Shown: positions 1-6,593 of the stretch, in pieces | Position numbering within the stretch: position 1 is the first letter of the stretch | Layout: the number at the start of each line of letters is the position of its first letter | IMG/VR virus record: IMGVR_UViG_3300046791_000600 | Span: 1 to 27,122 of that record | Source of the DNA: a virus | Length of the DNA stretch: 27,122 bases | Reading direction: 5' to 3' (one strand) | Notes under the pieces: generated by a model | What the model saw: the letters and a program-made list of their open reading frames with translations, nothing else | Databases searched by the model: none | Told to the model about the DNA's origin: nothing | Made by a program: the position numbers and the translations under genes

Positions 1-1
1 C

Positions 2-895
2 CGCCGGCTCGATAAGGCGCAGCTCGCCAGCCTGCCGAACCTGCGCCAGGGGGTGTTCTCGATCTGGGAGTACCCGCGGCTCCGGGGCAACCGCCGCTAC
101 ATCCTCGGGGTGGACGTGAGCGATGGCCTCGGCCAGGACTACTCGGTGGTCGATGTCATCCGCCAGCCGACCATCGAAGAGCCCGCCGAGCAGGTCGCGC
201 AGTACGTCACCAACGTGCTCGACCCCAAGGCGCTCGCCTTCATCTGCGACGCGATCGGCCGCTACTACTGCGACAGCGACGGCATCGAGGCGCTGGCCGC
301 GATCGAGACCAACAACCACGGCTTGGCGACGCAGGACACGCTGCAGCTGCATCTGGGCTACTGCCACTTCTACGTCTGGGAGTATGCCGACGCGGCGAGC
401 GTCGAGCGGCGCTACAGCACACGCATCGGGTGGCTGACCTCCCCGCGCACCCGGCCGCTCCTCCTCGCCAGCTTCCACGGCGCGGTGACCGCGGTCGACC
501 CGATCAGCCATCAGCCCGATTACATCCTGAACAGCCCGATCACCCGCGGCGAGCTCCGCCACTTCATCACCGCCAGCACCATCGGCGAGGCCGAAGCGGC
601 GCGCGGGCAGCACGACGACTGCGTGATGGCGGCGGCGATCGGCTACTACGTCGCCTGGCGCATGGCCGGCGGCGAAGTCGAACCGGTCGCCGAGCGGCGC
701 CGCCGCCACGCCGCCTTCAACGCGCTGGCGAAAGAACGCCAGATCGAACGCCCCGACTACCGCAACTCCCCGGCGACCACCGAGGACGCCGACGACCTGG
801 AGACCGACCATGAAGAACGCGCCAGCAGCGACGACTACTACACCCTCAGCGATGAGACCGCGGGGATCTACTTCGACGACCGCACCCGCGCCTGA
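2..895 (+). CDS. terL: Terminase large subunit, C-terminal nuclease part (5' truncated)
   Basis: The frame is open to the left edge, so only the last 297 residues are present; the GTG at 53 lies inside the gene. The fragment looks like the RNase H-fold nuclease domain of phage large terminases, which cuts the concatemer at the start and end of packaging while bound to the portal. The sequence shows the expected acidic positions: an aspartate in GVDVSDG (codon 113-115), a glutamate in IETNNHG (codon 305-307), and the aspartate pair in QHDDCVMAA (614-619). The ATPase domain must lie upstream of the window. The C-terminus becomes acidic (EDADDLETDHEERASSDDYY), which is common for the portal-binding tail of terminases, although that role is inferred here. 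Its position just upstream of the portal fits. The assignment to TerL is firm; the packaging mode (cos or pac) cannot be read from this part. Confidence 0.85.
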   Translation, partial: RRLDKAQLASLPNLRQGVFSIWEYPRLRGNRRYILGVDVSDGLGQDYSVVDVIRQPTIEEPAEQVAQYVTNVLDPKALAFICDAIGRYYCDSDGIEALAAIETNNHGLATQDTLQLHLGYCHFYVWEYADAASVERRYSTRIGWLTSPRTRPLLLASFHGAVTAVDPISHQPDYILNSPITRGELRHFITASTIGEAEAARGQHDDCVMAAAIGYYVAWRMAGGEVEPVAERRRRHAAFNALAKERQIERPDYRNSPATTEDADDLETDHEERASSDDYYTLSDETAGIYFDDRTRA

Positions 896-923
896 GCCGA
901 GCGGCCGAGCGGCGCAGCACGTC

Positions 924-1262
924 GTGCTGCAGGAGATAGAGGCGAGCGTGGCGACGATGCACCAGCTGCTGCACGAGTACGCCAGCGAGCTGAAGTTGCC
1001 GGCGGGTCTGCACCTCGCGCCGACCGAGGTCGCCGCGCTGGAGGAGCTGCTCGGCGTCTCGATGCCGCTGACCCCGAGCTCGCTGCGCACCGCGATCGAG
1101 CGGCTGGCCTCGGTGCGGATCGGCGACATCCGGATCCCGTTCACGCCCGGGCAGCTCGCCGAGCTCCAGCACCGGGCGGCGAAGCGCGGGCGCACGGTCG
1201 AGGCCGAGATTCGGGCGGTGGTGGCGCGGATCGAGGACGAGCTGTTCTACCAGGGCGGCTAG
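924..1262 (+). CDS. Small protein with ribbon-helix-helix-like C-terminus
   Basis: This is 112 residues from a GTG at 924. The frame is open further upstream to an ATG at 810, but that stretch only re-reads terminase sequence and gives low-complexity Thr/Pro/Ser. G/C-rich third positions typical of coding begin near 909. Alternative starts are GTG 948, with GAGG upstream, and ATG 957. The C-terminal half has the pattern IRIPFTPGQLAELQHRAAKR followed by GRTVEAEIRAVVARI: a short strand, then two helices, with basic residues and a Gly-Arg turn. This resembles ribbon-helix-helix DNA-binding proteins of the Arc/FitA type. The N-terminal half is helical and leucine-rich (HQLLHEYASELKLP). Lying between terminase and portal it could be a DNA-binding packaging accessory or a regulator. 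The fold is inferred from pattern only and no function is assigned. Confidence 0.6.
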   Translation: MLQEIEASVATMHQLLHEYASELKLPAGLHLAPTEVAALEELLGVSMPLTPSSLRTAIERLASVRIGDIRIPFTPGQLAELQHRAAKRGRTVEAEIRAVVARIEDELFYQGG

Positions 1263-1346
1263 GTGCGCAGTCTGGCCGTGCTGAGTGCGTTGGTGGCGCT
1301 GTGCTACCTGCTCGCGTGGCCGTTCGGGAGAGGGAGACGACGCTGA
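1263..1346 (+). CDS. 27-residue single-pass membrane peptide (candidate micro-gene)
   Basis: A GTG directly after the preceding TAG opens a 27-codon frame whose TGA overlaps the ATG of the next gene (TGATG at 1344-1348). The product starts MRSLAVLSALVALCYLLAW and ends PFGRGRRR: one uninterrupted hydrophobic segment followed by a strongly basic end, so a membrane peptide with N-out/C-in topology would be predicted. The last codons also carry the purine-rich Shine-Dalgarno of the next gene (GGGAGAGGGAGA), so part of the basic tail may be dictated by that site. Third positions are G/C-rich as in neighbouring genes. It could be a holin-like or host-membrane peptide, or a leader for coupling. It is too short for homology and is supported only by frame, spacing and composition. 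Confidence 0.4.
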   Translation: MRSLAVLSALVALCYLLAWPFGRGRRR

Positions 1347-1834
1347 TGGCTTTGCACGATTACTGGTGTCAGGTCTGCGGGCAGGTCCTGACCGACATCA
1401 ACGTCCCGATCGCGATCGGGGCGACCAAGGGCGCGCCGCTGCACTGCGACCGCCCCGCCGCCTGGATCCCGCAGGTCGGGCGGATGGACGCCTACGAGCC
1501 GCTGCAGGAGTTCGAGACCTACGACGGCCAGAACCGCAAGGTCACGATCGACTCGCTCAAGAAGCTCCGCGACGTCGAGCGCCAGTCGGAGATCGATGCG
1601 CGCAACGGCGAGGGGCAGCAGATCAACTGGCGCCGCTACAGCAACGATCGCTCGAACCTCCACAGCCACAGCCTCGCGCCCGGCTGGACCGGCGGCGCGC
1701 AGCCCGACCCGGCGTTCGTCAAGAAGCACGGCAGCCGGATCCGCCGCGACGCCGCGGTCGCCGACACCGAGTATGGGCCCGGCGTCAGTGACGCCACGCC
1801 CTCCGCGCTCGACCACCTCTCGAAGGATGCATAG
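1346..1834 (+). CDS. Small zinc-ribbon-like protein
   Basis: 162 residues. The ATG at 1346 was chosen because it overlaps the upstream TGA and has a purine-rich Shine-Dalgarno; the frame is open upstream to 1301. The N-terminus MALHDYWCQVCGQV contains a CxxC pair (C8, C11), and a second half-site HC is at residues 33-34, similar to the FmdB-like zinc ribbons often encoded near terminase and portal genes in phages. The rest is hydrophilic, with a charged segment (SLKKLRDVERQSEIDARNGE) and His/Asn-rich stretches, and has no transmembrane segment. It ends two bases before the portal start, so the two are probably co-translated. A nucleic-acid-binding or head-assembly accessory role is possible. 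The metal site is inferred from Cys/His spacing, and with only three cysteines it may be incomplete. Confidence 0.65.
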   Translation: MALHDYWCQVCGQVLTDINVPIAIGATKGAPLHCDRPAAWIPQVGRMDAYEPLQEFETYDGQNRKVTIDSLKKLRDVERQSEIDARNGEGQQINWRRYSNDRSNLHSHSLAPGWTGGAQPDPAFVKKHGSRIRRDAAVADTEYGPGVSDATPSALDHLSKDA

Positions 1835-1836
1835 GC

Positions 1837-3996
1837 ATGGCTGACTTCTCCCGCTCCGGCGTCGCTGACCTCGGCCTCCCCCGCACCAGCGCCGAGCAGC
1901 TCCAGCACGGCGACCCGCGCGTCCTCGGCTGGCTGCGCGAGTGGATCCAGGAAGGCGACATGATCAACCGCCAGGATCCCTCCTACGACCTGATCGGCAA
2001 GGCCCAGGACTACATCGTCGGCAACCAGCTCTCGGCCGACCAGTGCAAGCTGAAGTACCTCCCGCAGGTGGTGATCAACGAGACCCGCAAGGCGATGCAG
2101 GCGCACGTCGCCGCGATCACCGACCTCAAGCCGGTCGCCGGCTGGAAGACCAATCCCGAGTACCAGGTCCAGGCCAACATGCTGAACCAGTACCTCATGG
2201 CCGAGTGGATGACGACCATGATGGATCTGGACCTGGGGGACTGCGTCAAGTACTCCCTGGTCGGCGGCACCGGCGACCTGGTGATCGACTGGGATCCGCA
2301 CGCGCCCCACGGCGGCGCCCACCAGCTGACCGCGCGCGACCCGCGCGACACGCTGCCGCTCCGCCCCTCGTTCGGCAGAAGCAACCAGCTGTGGGAGGGC
2401 GTCTGCTTCCGCGAGGAGCACACCGTCAACGTCCTCAAGAGCATGTACCCGATGCAGGCGGCGCTCTTCAAGGCCTCACCCGACACGCTCCTCGGGCAGG
2501 TGATGGGCCGCTTCCGCACCGGGCTGTCGCGGCTGATCTCACCCGCTGACCCGCTCGACTCGATCGCCTGGCCGGGCAGCGCCGCCACCACCCGCCGCGC
2601 CCGCGCCGGCGCGATCGTCGTCTACCGTGCCTACTTCAAGGACCGCACCCGGAACCTCACCAGCAAGCCGATCCCGATGGGCACCCCCGGCGCGAACTGG
2701 GCCTACGTGGTGCAGCCGCAGCAGCCGCTCTACCCGCGGATGCGCCTGATCGTCGCGACCGAGGACGCGATCATCTACGACGGCCCCAACACCTACTGGC
2801 ACGGGATGTTCCCGTTCTGCCGGCTGAAACTCTGGAGCGTCCCCTGGCAGTTCCTGGGCGTGCCGCTCTTCAACGACCTCCTGCCGCTGCAGGACGCGAT
2901 CAACGACACGATGCAGGACGTCCGCCTGGCGATGCGGCAGTGGACCAATCCCGACATCACCTACAACCGCACCGCCGTCAGCGAAGCGACCATGAAGCTG
3001 ATGGACCCGCGGCGCCCCGGCAAGCGCGTCAAGGTGATGCCCGGTTTCGGCGATCCCTGGAAGAAGGAAGACGGGCCGAACCCCGCCATCATCCAGATGG
3101 GGATCGAGATGTGGGAGAAGCTCACCCAGAAGTTCGCCGACTTGAGCGGCACCGCCAACCTGCAGGCGCTGCTGCAGCTGCGGCAGATGCCCAGCGCCGA
3201 CACCATCCAGAAGTACTACGAAGCGCTCACGCCCGAGATCCGCAGTGAAGCGCGCCAGGTCGAACTGTTCCTCCGCGACTTCAGCGAGATGGTCAAGATC
3301 AACTACTTCCAGTTCCTCTCCCAGAGTAAGCGCGTGCAGATCCTCGGGCAGGGCGGGAACATGCTCAACGAGTTCGACTTCGATCCGGCGATGTTCGTCC
3401 CGGCGCTCCTCCCGCACCAACCGGGCTACACCCCGGAGCTCGACGCCAACAACACCACCCGCGACCAGCGCGCGCAGTATTTCCACAAGCAGTTCGTGTT
3501 CGTGGTGCAGCCGAACTCGGTCCTGGCGATGGACGCTACCGAGCGGAAGATGATGCGGGTGCAGCTCGCGCGCATGGGCTACTACGACTTCTGGTCGCTG
3601 CACGAGACGCTCGAAACGCCGAACGTCGGCGCCCCACCCGCCCTGCCGCTGCCGCCGCTCACCCCGCCGCCCGCCGATGTCCTCCAGCAGATCCTCCTCC
3701 AGGTGCAGAACACCCAGGGCGCGCTCGGCGTGATGGCGACCGGGGCGATGGGGCTGCCGCAATACACCGACCCGGCGACCCAGCGCACCTTCTCGCTCGA
3801 CCAGGCCTCAGGCCAGATCCTCGAAGTCCGCGTCCCGGTCACCGTCACCGAGCGGCTGCAGGCGCAGGCCTCGCTCGGCATCGGCCAGACCGTCAACCCC
3901 GCCGGCCGGAAAGCCTCCGGCCAGGCCCCGCCCCAGTCCGAGACCAAGGGTGATGAACCCGGCGGGCGGCAAACCATCACTGAGTCGAAAAAGTAA
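1837..3996 (+). CDS. Portal protein
   Basis: 719 residues, ATG start. The portal is the dodecameric ring at one capsid vertex through which the terminase drives DNA and to which the connector binds. Supporting evidence is position (first large gene after terminase), size, and portal-like order. A helical N-terminus (QDPSYDLIGKAQDYIVGNQ) is followed by a helix-rich region with WMTTMMDLDLGDCVKYSLVG and a beta-rich wing (VVYRAYFKDRTRN, RLIVATEDAIIYDGPN). The segment PLQDAINDTMQDVRLAMRQW comes next, then long helices around residues 430-490 (ANLQALLQLRQMPSADTIQK, ALTPEIRSEARQVELFLRDF) that match the crown/tunnel region. The last ~140 residues are Pro/Gln/Ala-rich, starting LPLPPLTPPPADVLQQI, and probably form a flexible C-terminal extension. 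I cannot name the closest reference phage. The call rests on pattern and synteny. Confidence 0.85.
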   Translation: MADFSRSGVADLGLPRTSAEQLQHGDPRVLGWLREWIQEGDMINRQDPSYDLIGKAQDYIVGNQLSADQCKLKYLPQVVINETRKAMQAHVAAITDLKPVAGWKTNPEYQVQANMLNQYLMAEWMTTMMDLDLGDCVKYSLVGGTGDLVIDWDPHAPHGGAHQLTARDPRDTLPLRPSFGRSNQLWEGVCFREEHTVNVLKSMYPMQAALFKASPDTLLGQVMGRFRTGLSRLISPADPLDSIAWPGSAATTRRARAGAIVVYRAYFKDRTRNLTSKPIPMGTPGANWAYVVQPQQPLYPRMRLIVATEDAIIYDGPNTYWHGMFPFCRLKLWSVPWQFLGVPLFNDLLPLQDAINDTMQDVRLAMRQWTNPDITYNRTAVSEATMKLMDPRRPGKRVKVMPGFGDPWKKEDGPNPAIIQMGIEMWEKLTQKFADLSGTANLQALLQLRQMPSADTIQKYYEALTPEIRSEARQVELFLRDFSEMVKINYFQFLSQSKRVQILGQGGNMLNEFDFDPAMFVPALLPHQPGYTPELDANNTTRDQRAQYFHKQFVFVVQPNSVLAMDATERKMMRVQLARMGYYDFWSLHETLETPNVGAPPALPLPPLTPPPADVLQQILLQVQNTQGALGVMATGAMGLPQYTDPATQRTFSLDQASGQILEVRVPVTVTERLQAQASLGIGQTVNPAGRKASGQAPPQSETKGDEPGGRQTITESKK

Positions 3997-4008
3997 CCGG
4001 AGGTTCGC

Positions 4009-4770
4009 ATGACACGCCCGCGCCCCATCGACGCTACCCCCACCGACGGCCCGACCGCGCCGATGGTGGAGGTCTACTTCTACACGACGCCGACCGGCGC
4101 GACGCTGACGCTCACCCTCGACCAGGGCGGCGCGGTGCTGCCCGGCGTGCCGATGACCGCCCACGGCCGCCCCGACGCGCAGCGGGTGGCGCTCCCCGCG
4201 GGGACCGGCCAGCAGGGCGCGACGCTCGACGTGACCGCGGTGCATCCCGACCCGGCGCTCGTCTACCCGGTGTTCCACGGGCGCGGCGTGCTCACGCCGT
4301 CGACGACCGGCGAGGCGACCTACCAGTTCGACGACGTGCACCTGGTGGCGCTGCCGGCCGTGCCGGTCACCCCGCCCGACCCGCCGGGCCTCCCCGAGCC
4401 GCCGAACCCGAACGATCCGTTCGACACCATCCTCTGGGTCTACAACCAGGGCAGCTTCAACCTGGCGACGACGCGCGGCTGCGGCGAGTTCGTCGAGGCG
4501 TGCGCGCTGACGCTCTTCACCTACACCTCGCCGGCGTGGGGCCACGTCCGCAAAACCCCCGGCCAGGTCCAGTGGAACGGCCACGCCGTCGACGCGATCC
4601 ACGCGCTCGCGGGCGACTACACCGGCATCTGGGACATCATCACCAACAGCCAGGTCCCGGGCGCCGCGCCCGCCTTCAACTTCGCTGGCCCCGCCGACCC
4701 GATGCTCTGGTATCCGGGCAACCTCGCGGCGCCGCCGCCGGCCAGCCGTCGCAAGGCCGCCCACCGCTGA
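4009..4770 (+). CDS. Virion-region protein of unknown function, two domains
   Basis: 253 residues, ATG with a strong Shine-Dalgarno (CCGGAGG, 7 bases away). I do not recognise the family. Residues ~15-110 look like a beta-sandwich (VEVYFYTTPTGATLTLTLDQ), followed by a Pro-rich linker (PPDPPGLPEPPNPNDP). The C-terminal ~100 residues look like a compact domain rich in aromatics and conserved-looking polar motifs: WGHVRKTPGQVQWNGHAVDA, then GDYTGIWDIITNSQVPGAAP. It contains two cysteines (GCGEFVEAC). The tail ends in a basic stretch (SRRKAAHR). Its place between portal and the small-protein chain suggests a head component. It is followed by the longest untranslated gap around this part, which holds a strong inverted repeat. 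No enzymatic motif is certain. Confidence 0.7.
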   Translation: MTRPRPIDATPTDGPTAPMVEVYFYTTPTGATLTLTLDQGGAVLPGVPMTAHGRPDAQRVALPAGTGQQGATLDVTAVHPDPALVYPVFHGRGVLTPSTTGEATYQFDDVHLVALPAVPVTPPDPPGLPEPPNPNDPFDTILWVYNQGSFNLATTRGCGEFVEACALTLFTYTSPAWGHVRKTPGQVQWNGHAVDAIHALAGDYTGIWDIITNSQVPGAAPAFNFAGPADPMLWYPGNLAAPPPASRRKAAHR

Positions 4771-4783
4771 CCGTCGCGCGGGC

Positions 4784-4839
4784 GCGGCGTCGCTCACTGG
4801 GATCCGTTGGCTTGCCATGGTCGACGGGAGCGACGCCGC
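4784..4839 (+). other. 12-bp perfect inverted repeat in intergenic gap (possible hairpin)
   Basis: GCGGCGTCGCTC at 4784-4795 is matched exactly by its reverse complement GAGCGACGCCGC at 4828-4839, with 32 bases between the arms. It begins 13 bases after the stop of the preceding gene. There is no U-run after the right arm, so it is not a canonical intrinsic terminator. It could be an RNA stem protecting or processing a transcript, a Rho-linked stop, or a protein-binding site. Confidence 0.5.
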
Positions 4840-4868
4840 CCCACGCGCCGGCAGGTCCGCGCGCCGAC

Positions 4869-4883
4869 CGGAGGGGGATCTTG
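4869..4883 (+). repeat. 15-base intergenic motif, copy 1 (CGGAGGGGGATCTTG)
   Basis: The identical 15-mer occurs again at 23487-23501. Here it sits 37 bases upstream of the start at 4921; the second copy is 32 bases upstream of a start. It is too far from either ATG to act as an ordinary Shine-Dalgarno, so a shared regulatory signal is possible. Confidence 0.4.
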
Positions 4884-4920
4884 ACGGCTCCGCATTCTCC
4901 CCTGACGCTAACCGACAGCC

Positions 4921-5094
4921 ATGCCGCTCACCCCCTCGGGCCGCAACGTCCTCGCCTCGATGCAGACGCAGTACGGCGCCGACAAGGGCGAGCGGGTGTT
5001 CTACGCGACGGCGACCAAGAAGCCCGCGCTCGGCCAGAAGTGGCATGGCAAGGCGGGCTCGCCGACCGCCCCTCGGAGCCTAGCCAAGCGATAA
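4921..5094 (+). CDS. Conserved small phage virion-region protein (57 aa)
   Basis: 57 residues, starting MPLTPSGRNVLASMQTQYG and continuing ADKGERVFYATATKKP. The layout MPLT-x-x-G-x-x-(V/I)-L-x-x-M-x-x-(Q/E)-YG-x-x-KGE-x-VFYA matches small proteins or domains commonly found in phage structural modules near the portal and capsid genes. To my knowledge their function is not defined. The product is basic and soluble, probably one helix pair. The upstream Shine-Dalgarno is weak. The gene is preceded by an inverted repeat and the CGGAGGGGGATCTTG motif, so it may be the first gene of a sub-operon; the next gene starts four bases after its stop. The reading frame is confident and the role is unknown. 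Confidence 0.7.
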   Translation: MPLTPSGRNVLASMQTQYGADKGERVFYATATKKPALGQKWHGKAGSPTAPRSLAKR

Positions 5095-5098
5095 GCCG

Positions 5099-5257
5099 AT
5101 GGCGAAAGAAACCTTCGACCAGATGATCGCGCGGGTGACCGCGAAGAAGTCCGCGCCCGCCGCCGCCAGCGGGGGCCCGCCGCCGCCGCCCAAGCTCTCG
5201 CCGTCCCCGGTGAAGGTGCCGCAGCCCGCGGCGCCGAAGAAGTTCGGAGGGATCTGA
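5099..5257 (+). CDS. Small proline/lysine-rich protein (52 aa)
   Basis: 52 residues, starting MAKETFDQMIARVTAKK and then becoming Ala/Pro-rich (SGGPPPPPKLSPSP) with lysines, ending APKKFGGI. An N-terminal helix of about 16 residues is followed by a disordered tail. Its TGA overlaps the ATG of the next gene (TGATG, 5255-5259), and the final Gly-Gly codons supply the GGAGG for that gene. The family is not recognised. Co-location with four similar micro-genes suggests minor head or DNA-associated proteins, which is an inference from context and charge. Confidence 0.6.
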   Translation: MAKETFDQMIARVTAKKSAPAAASGGPPPPPKLSPSPVKVPQPAAPKKFGGI

Positions 5258-5430
5258 TGCCGTTCGTGCCCTTCACCAAGAAGTCTGCGATGGGCGACGA
5301 CGCCACCGCCTCGCCGACCGCGCCCGCCTTCAGCAAGAAGCCGGGCAAGCGGAAGCAGCGCAAGGCCGCCCCCGCACAGAAGGCGCTGATGAACCCCGGC
5401 GGCCGCGCGATGAGCGGAGGCGGTCGCTGA
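5257..5430 (+). CDS. Small lysine/arginine-rich protein (57 aa)
   Basis: 57 residues, starting MPFVPFTKKSAMGDD and containing a strongly basic stretch (SKKPGKRKQRKAA) near the middle, ending GGRAMSGGGR. No hydrophobic core is evident, so it is probably disordered or nucleic-acid binding. The start overlaps the previous stop, and the stop overlaps the next ATG at 5430. The codons for the final Gly-Gly-Gly-Arg hold the Shine-Dalgarno (GGAGG) of the next gene. I cannot assign a family. A packaged DNA-binding protein is one possibility. Confidence 0.6.
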   Translation: MPFVPFTKKSAMGDDATASPTAPAFSKKPGKRKQRKAAPAQKALMNPGGRAMSGGGR

Positions 5431-5804
5431 TGGCCGACGACGAGCTCGACGCCATCCGCCGCCACGTCGAGCGCTCGACCGGGCGGCAACGGGACGCCTT
5501 CACGGCGGACGATCGGGCGGAGGTGGGCCGGCACCTCGGGTCGTCGATGAGCGCCTCGCGCGACATCGAGCTGCCGAACGAGTCCGGCACGACCGACATC
5601 CGACGGGACACCGAGGTCTCCACGGGCGACAGCAAGCGGCCGACCAAGACCGTCTACTACCGGGACTCGGTCATCCCGGCCCGGCGGGCGGGGGAGGCGG
5701 ACGCCGACTTCAGCAAGCGGTACCGCGCGTTCACCGTGGCGGACAAAGAGGCGGCGCGGCGACAGGCGAGCAAGCCACGCTCGATGAGCAAGGGAGGTCG
5801 CTGA
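5430..5804 (+). CDS. Small charged protein (124 aa), unknown
   Basis: 124 residues, hydrophilic throughout. The N-terminal third is mixed-charge and helical (DELDAIRRHVERSTGRQRDA). The middle has a short beta-prone stretch (TKTVYYRDSVIPARRAG), and the C-terminus is basic and helical, ending KPRSMSKGGR. The start overlaps the previous stop, its own TGA overlaps the next ATG, and GGGAGG in the last codons serves that gene. I do not recognise the family. It has the same C-terminal style as its neighbours (S-M/L-S/K-x-GGR). A minor head protein is likely from context only. Confidence 0.6.
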   Translation: MADDELDAIRRHVERSTGRQRDAFTADDRAEVGRHLGSSMSASRDIELPNESGTTDIRRDTEVSTGDSKRPTKTVYYRDSVIPARRAGEADADFSKRYRAFTVADKEAARRQASKPRSMSKGGR

Positions 5805-5974
5805 TGGCCCGCGTCACCGTCACCAAGGCGCCCAGCGCGGACAACGCCGTCGTGATGAGCAAGAACCACGACCCCGCGCTCCTCAAGGGCTCGATGGCCG
5901 CGCAGGACTTCAACAAGCGAACAACCGCGACCAAGCCGATCCGCGGCGGTCGGTCGCTGAAAGGCAGGCGCTGA
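5804..5974 (+). CDS. Small basic protein (56 aa), unknown
   Basis: 56 residues, starting MARVTVTKAPSADNAVV and ending RGGRSLKGRR. The net charge is strongly positive, with only three acidic residues. It has a short beta-prone N-terminus, a central helix-prone part (DPALLKGSMAAQDFNKR) and a basic tail. The ATG overlaps the upstream TGA, and the next gene begins two bases after its stop. The family is not recognised. It continues the series of coupled micro-genes between portal and scaffold. Confidence 0.6.
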   Translation: MARVTVTKAPSADNAVVMSKNHDPALLKGSMAAQDFNKRTTATKPIRGGRSLKGRR

Positions 5975-5975
5975 G

Positions 5976-6593
5976 ATGGGCTTCATGGATGCGCTCACCG
6001 GCGGGCTCGGCGCGATCGGCGGAGCGGCCAAGGCGCTGACCCCGGGGCTGGGTGGCGGGCTGAACCCCGTCAAGAACATGCAGGGCGCGGGCAACGCGCT
6101 CGCCGGCGCCCCCGGGCTGGTCGGCAAGGTCGCGGGCGGGATGGGCGGCAACGCCCCCGGCGGCGGTGTGAAGCCGATGGCGGGCACCGCCCAGGGCTCA
6201 GTGGCCCCCGCCGGGCCAGCCACCCCACCGGCCGCGCTGGGTGCAGGACCGGGACTCGCTACGCCGGACACCGAGATGGCCGCCGGCCCAGGCATGGCGG
6301 CGGGCCCAGGTCTCGCCGCGGGCGCGGGTGATCCAGGCATGGCCGCCGGCGCCGGTGCGATGGGCGGCCTCGGCAAGACCGTCGGCTTCTCCGGTGCTGG
6401 CCTCGGCAAGCAGCTCGGGGGCGACGCCGGCATGGCGAAGAACCCCGGCCTCGCGGCCCTCAGCCAGAACCCCGGCCTCGCCGGCGGGATCGGCCAGATG
6501 CTCGCCAACAACCCCGGCCTCGGCGCGCAAGCCGGCCTCAGCAAGAAGAAGTCGATGATGGCCTCACGCAAGCTGACCGGAGGTAAACGCTGA
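5976..6593 (+). CDS. Glycine/alanine-rich protein with short internal repeats
   Basis: 205 residues. The N-terminal ~80 residues alternate Gly with small hydrophobics (GLGAIGGAAKALTPGLGGG). The middle has repeats of the type PGMAAGPGLAAGAG, and the C-terminal part repeats NPGLA (KNPGLAAL, QNPGLAGG, NNPGLGAQ) before a basic end (SRKLTGGKR). The low-complexity Gly/Ala/Pro composition argues against an enzyme. It is compatible with a flexible or membrane-active virion protein, such as one ejected with the DNA, but nothing proves this. It starts two bases after the previous stop, and its TGA overlaps the next ATG with GGAGG embedded. Confidence 0.6.
   Translation: MGFMDALTGGLGAIGGAAKALTPGLGGGLNPVKNMQGAGNALAGAPGLVGKVAGGMGGNAPGGGVKPMAGTAQGSVAPAGPATPPAALGAGPGLATPDTEMAAGPGMAAGPGLAAGAGDPGMAAGAGAMGGLGKTVGFSGAGLGKQLGGDAGMAKNPGLAALSQNPGLAGGIGQMLANNPGLGAQAGLSKKKSMMASRKLTGGKR

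Noticed and set aside
810-923. Longer N-terminus of the ribbon-helix-helix-like gene from ATG 810
   Set aside because: It would overlap terminase by 86 bases, has no ribosome site, and adds only Thr/Pro/Ser low complexity.
4881-4920. Promoter with TTGACG as -35 box
   Set aside because: No reasonable -10 hexamer lies 16-18 bases downstream; the TTG is part of the repeated 15-mer.
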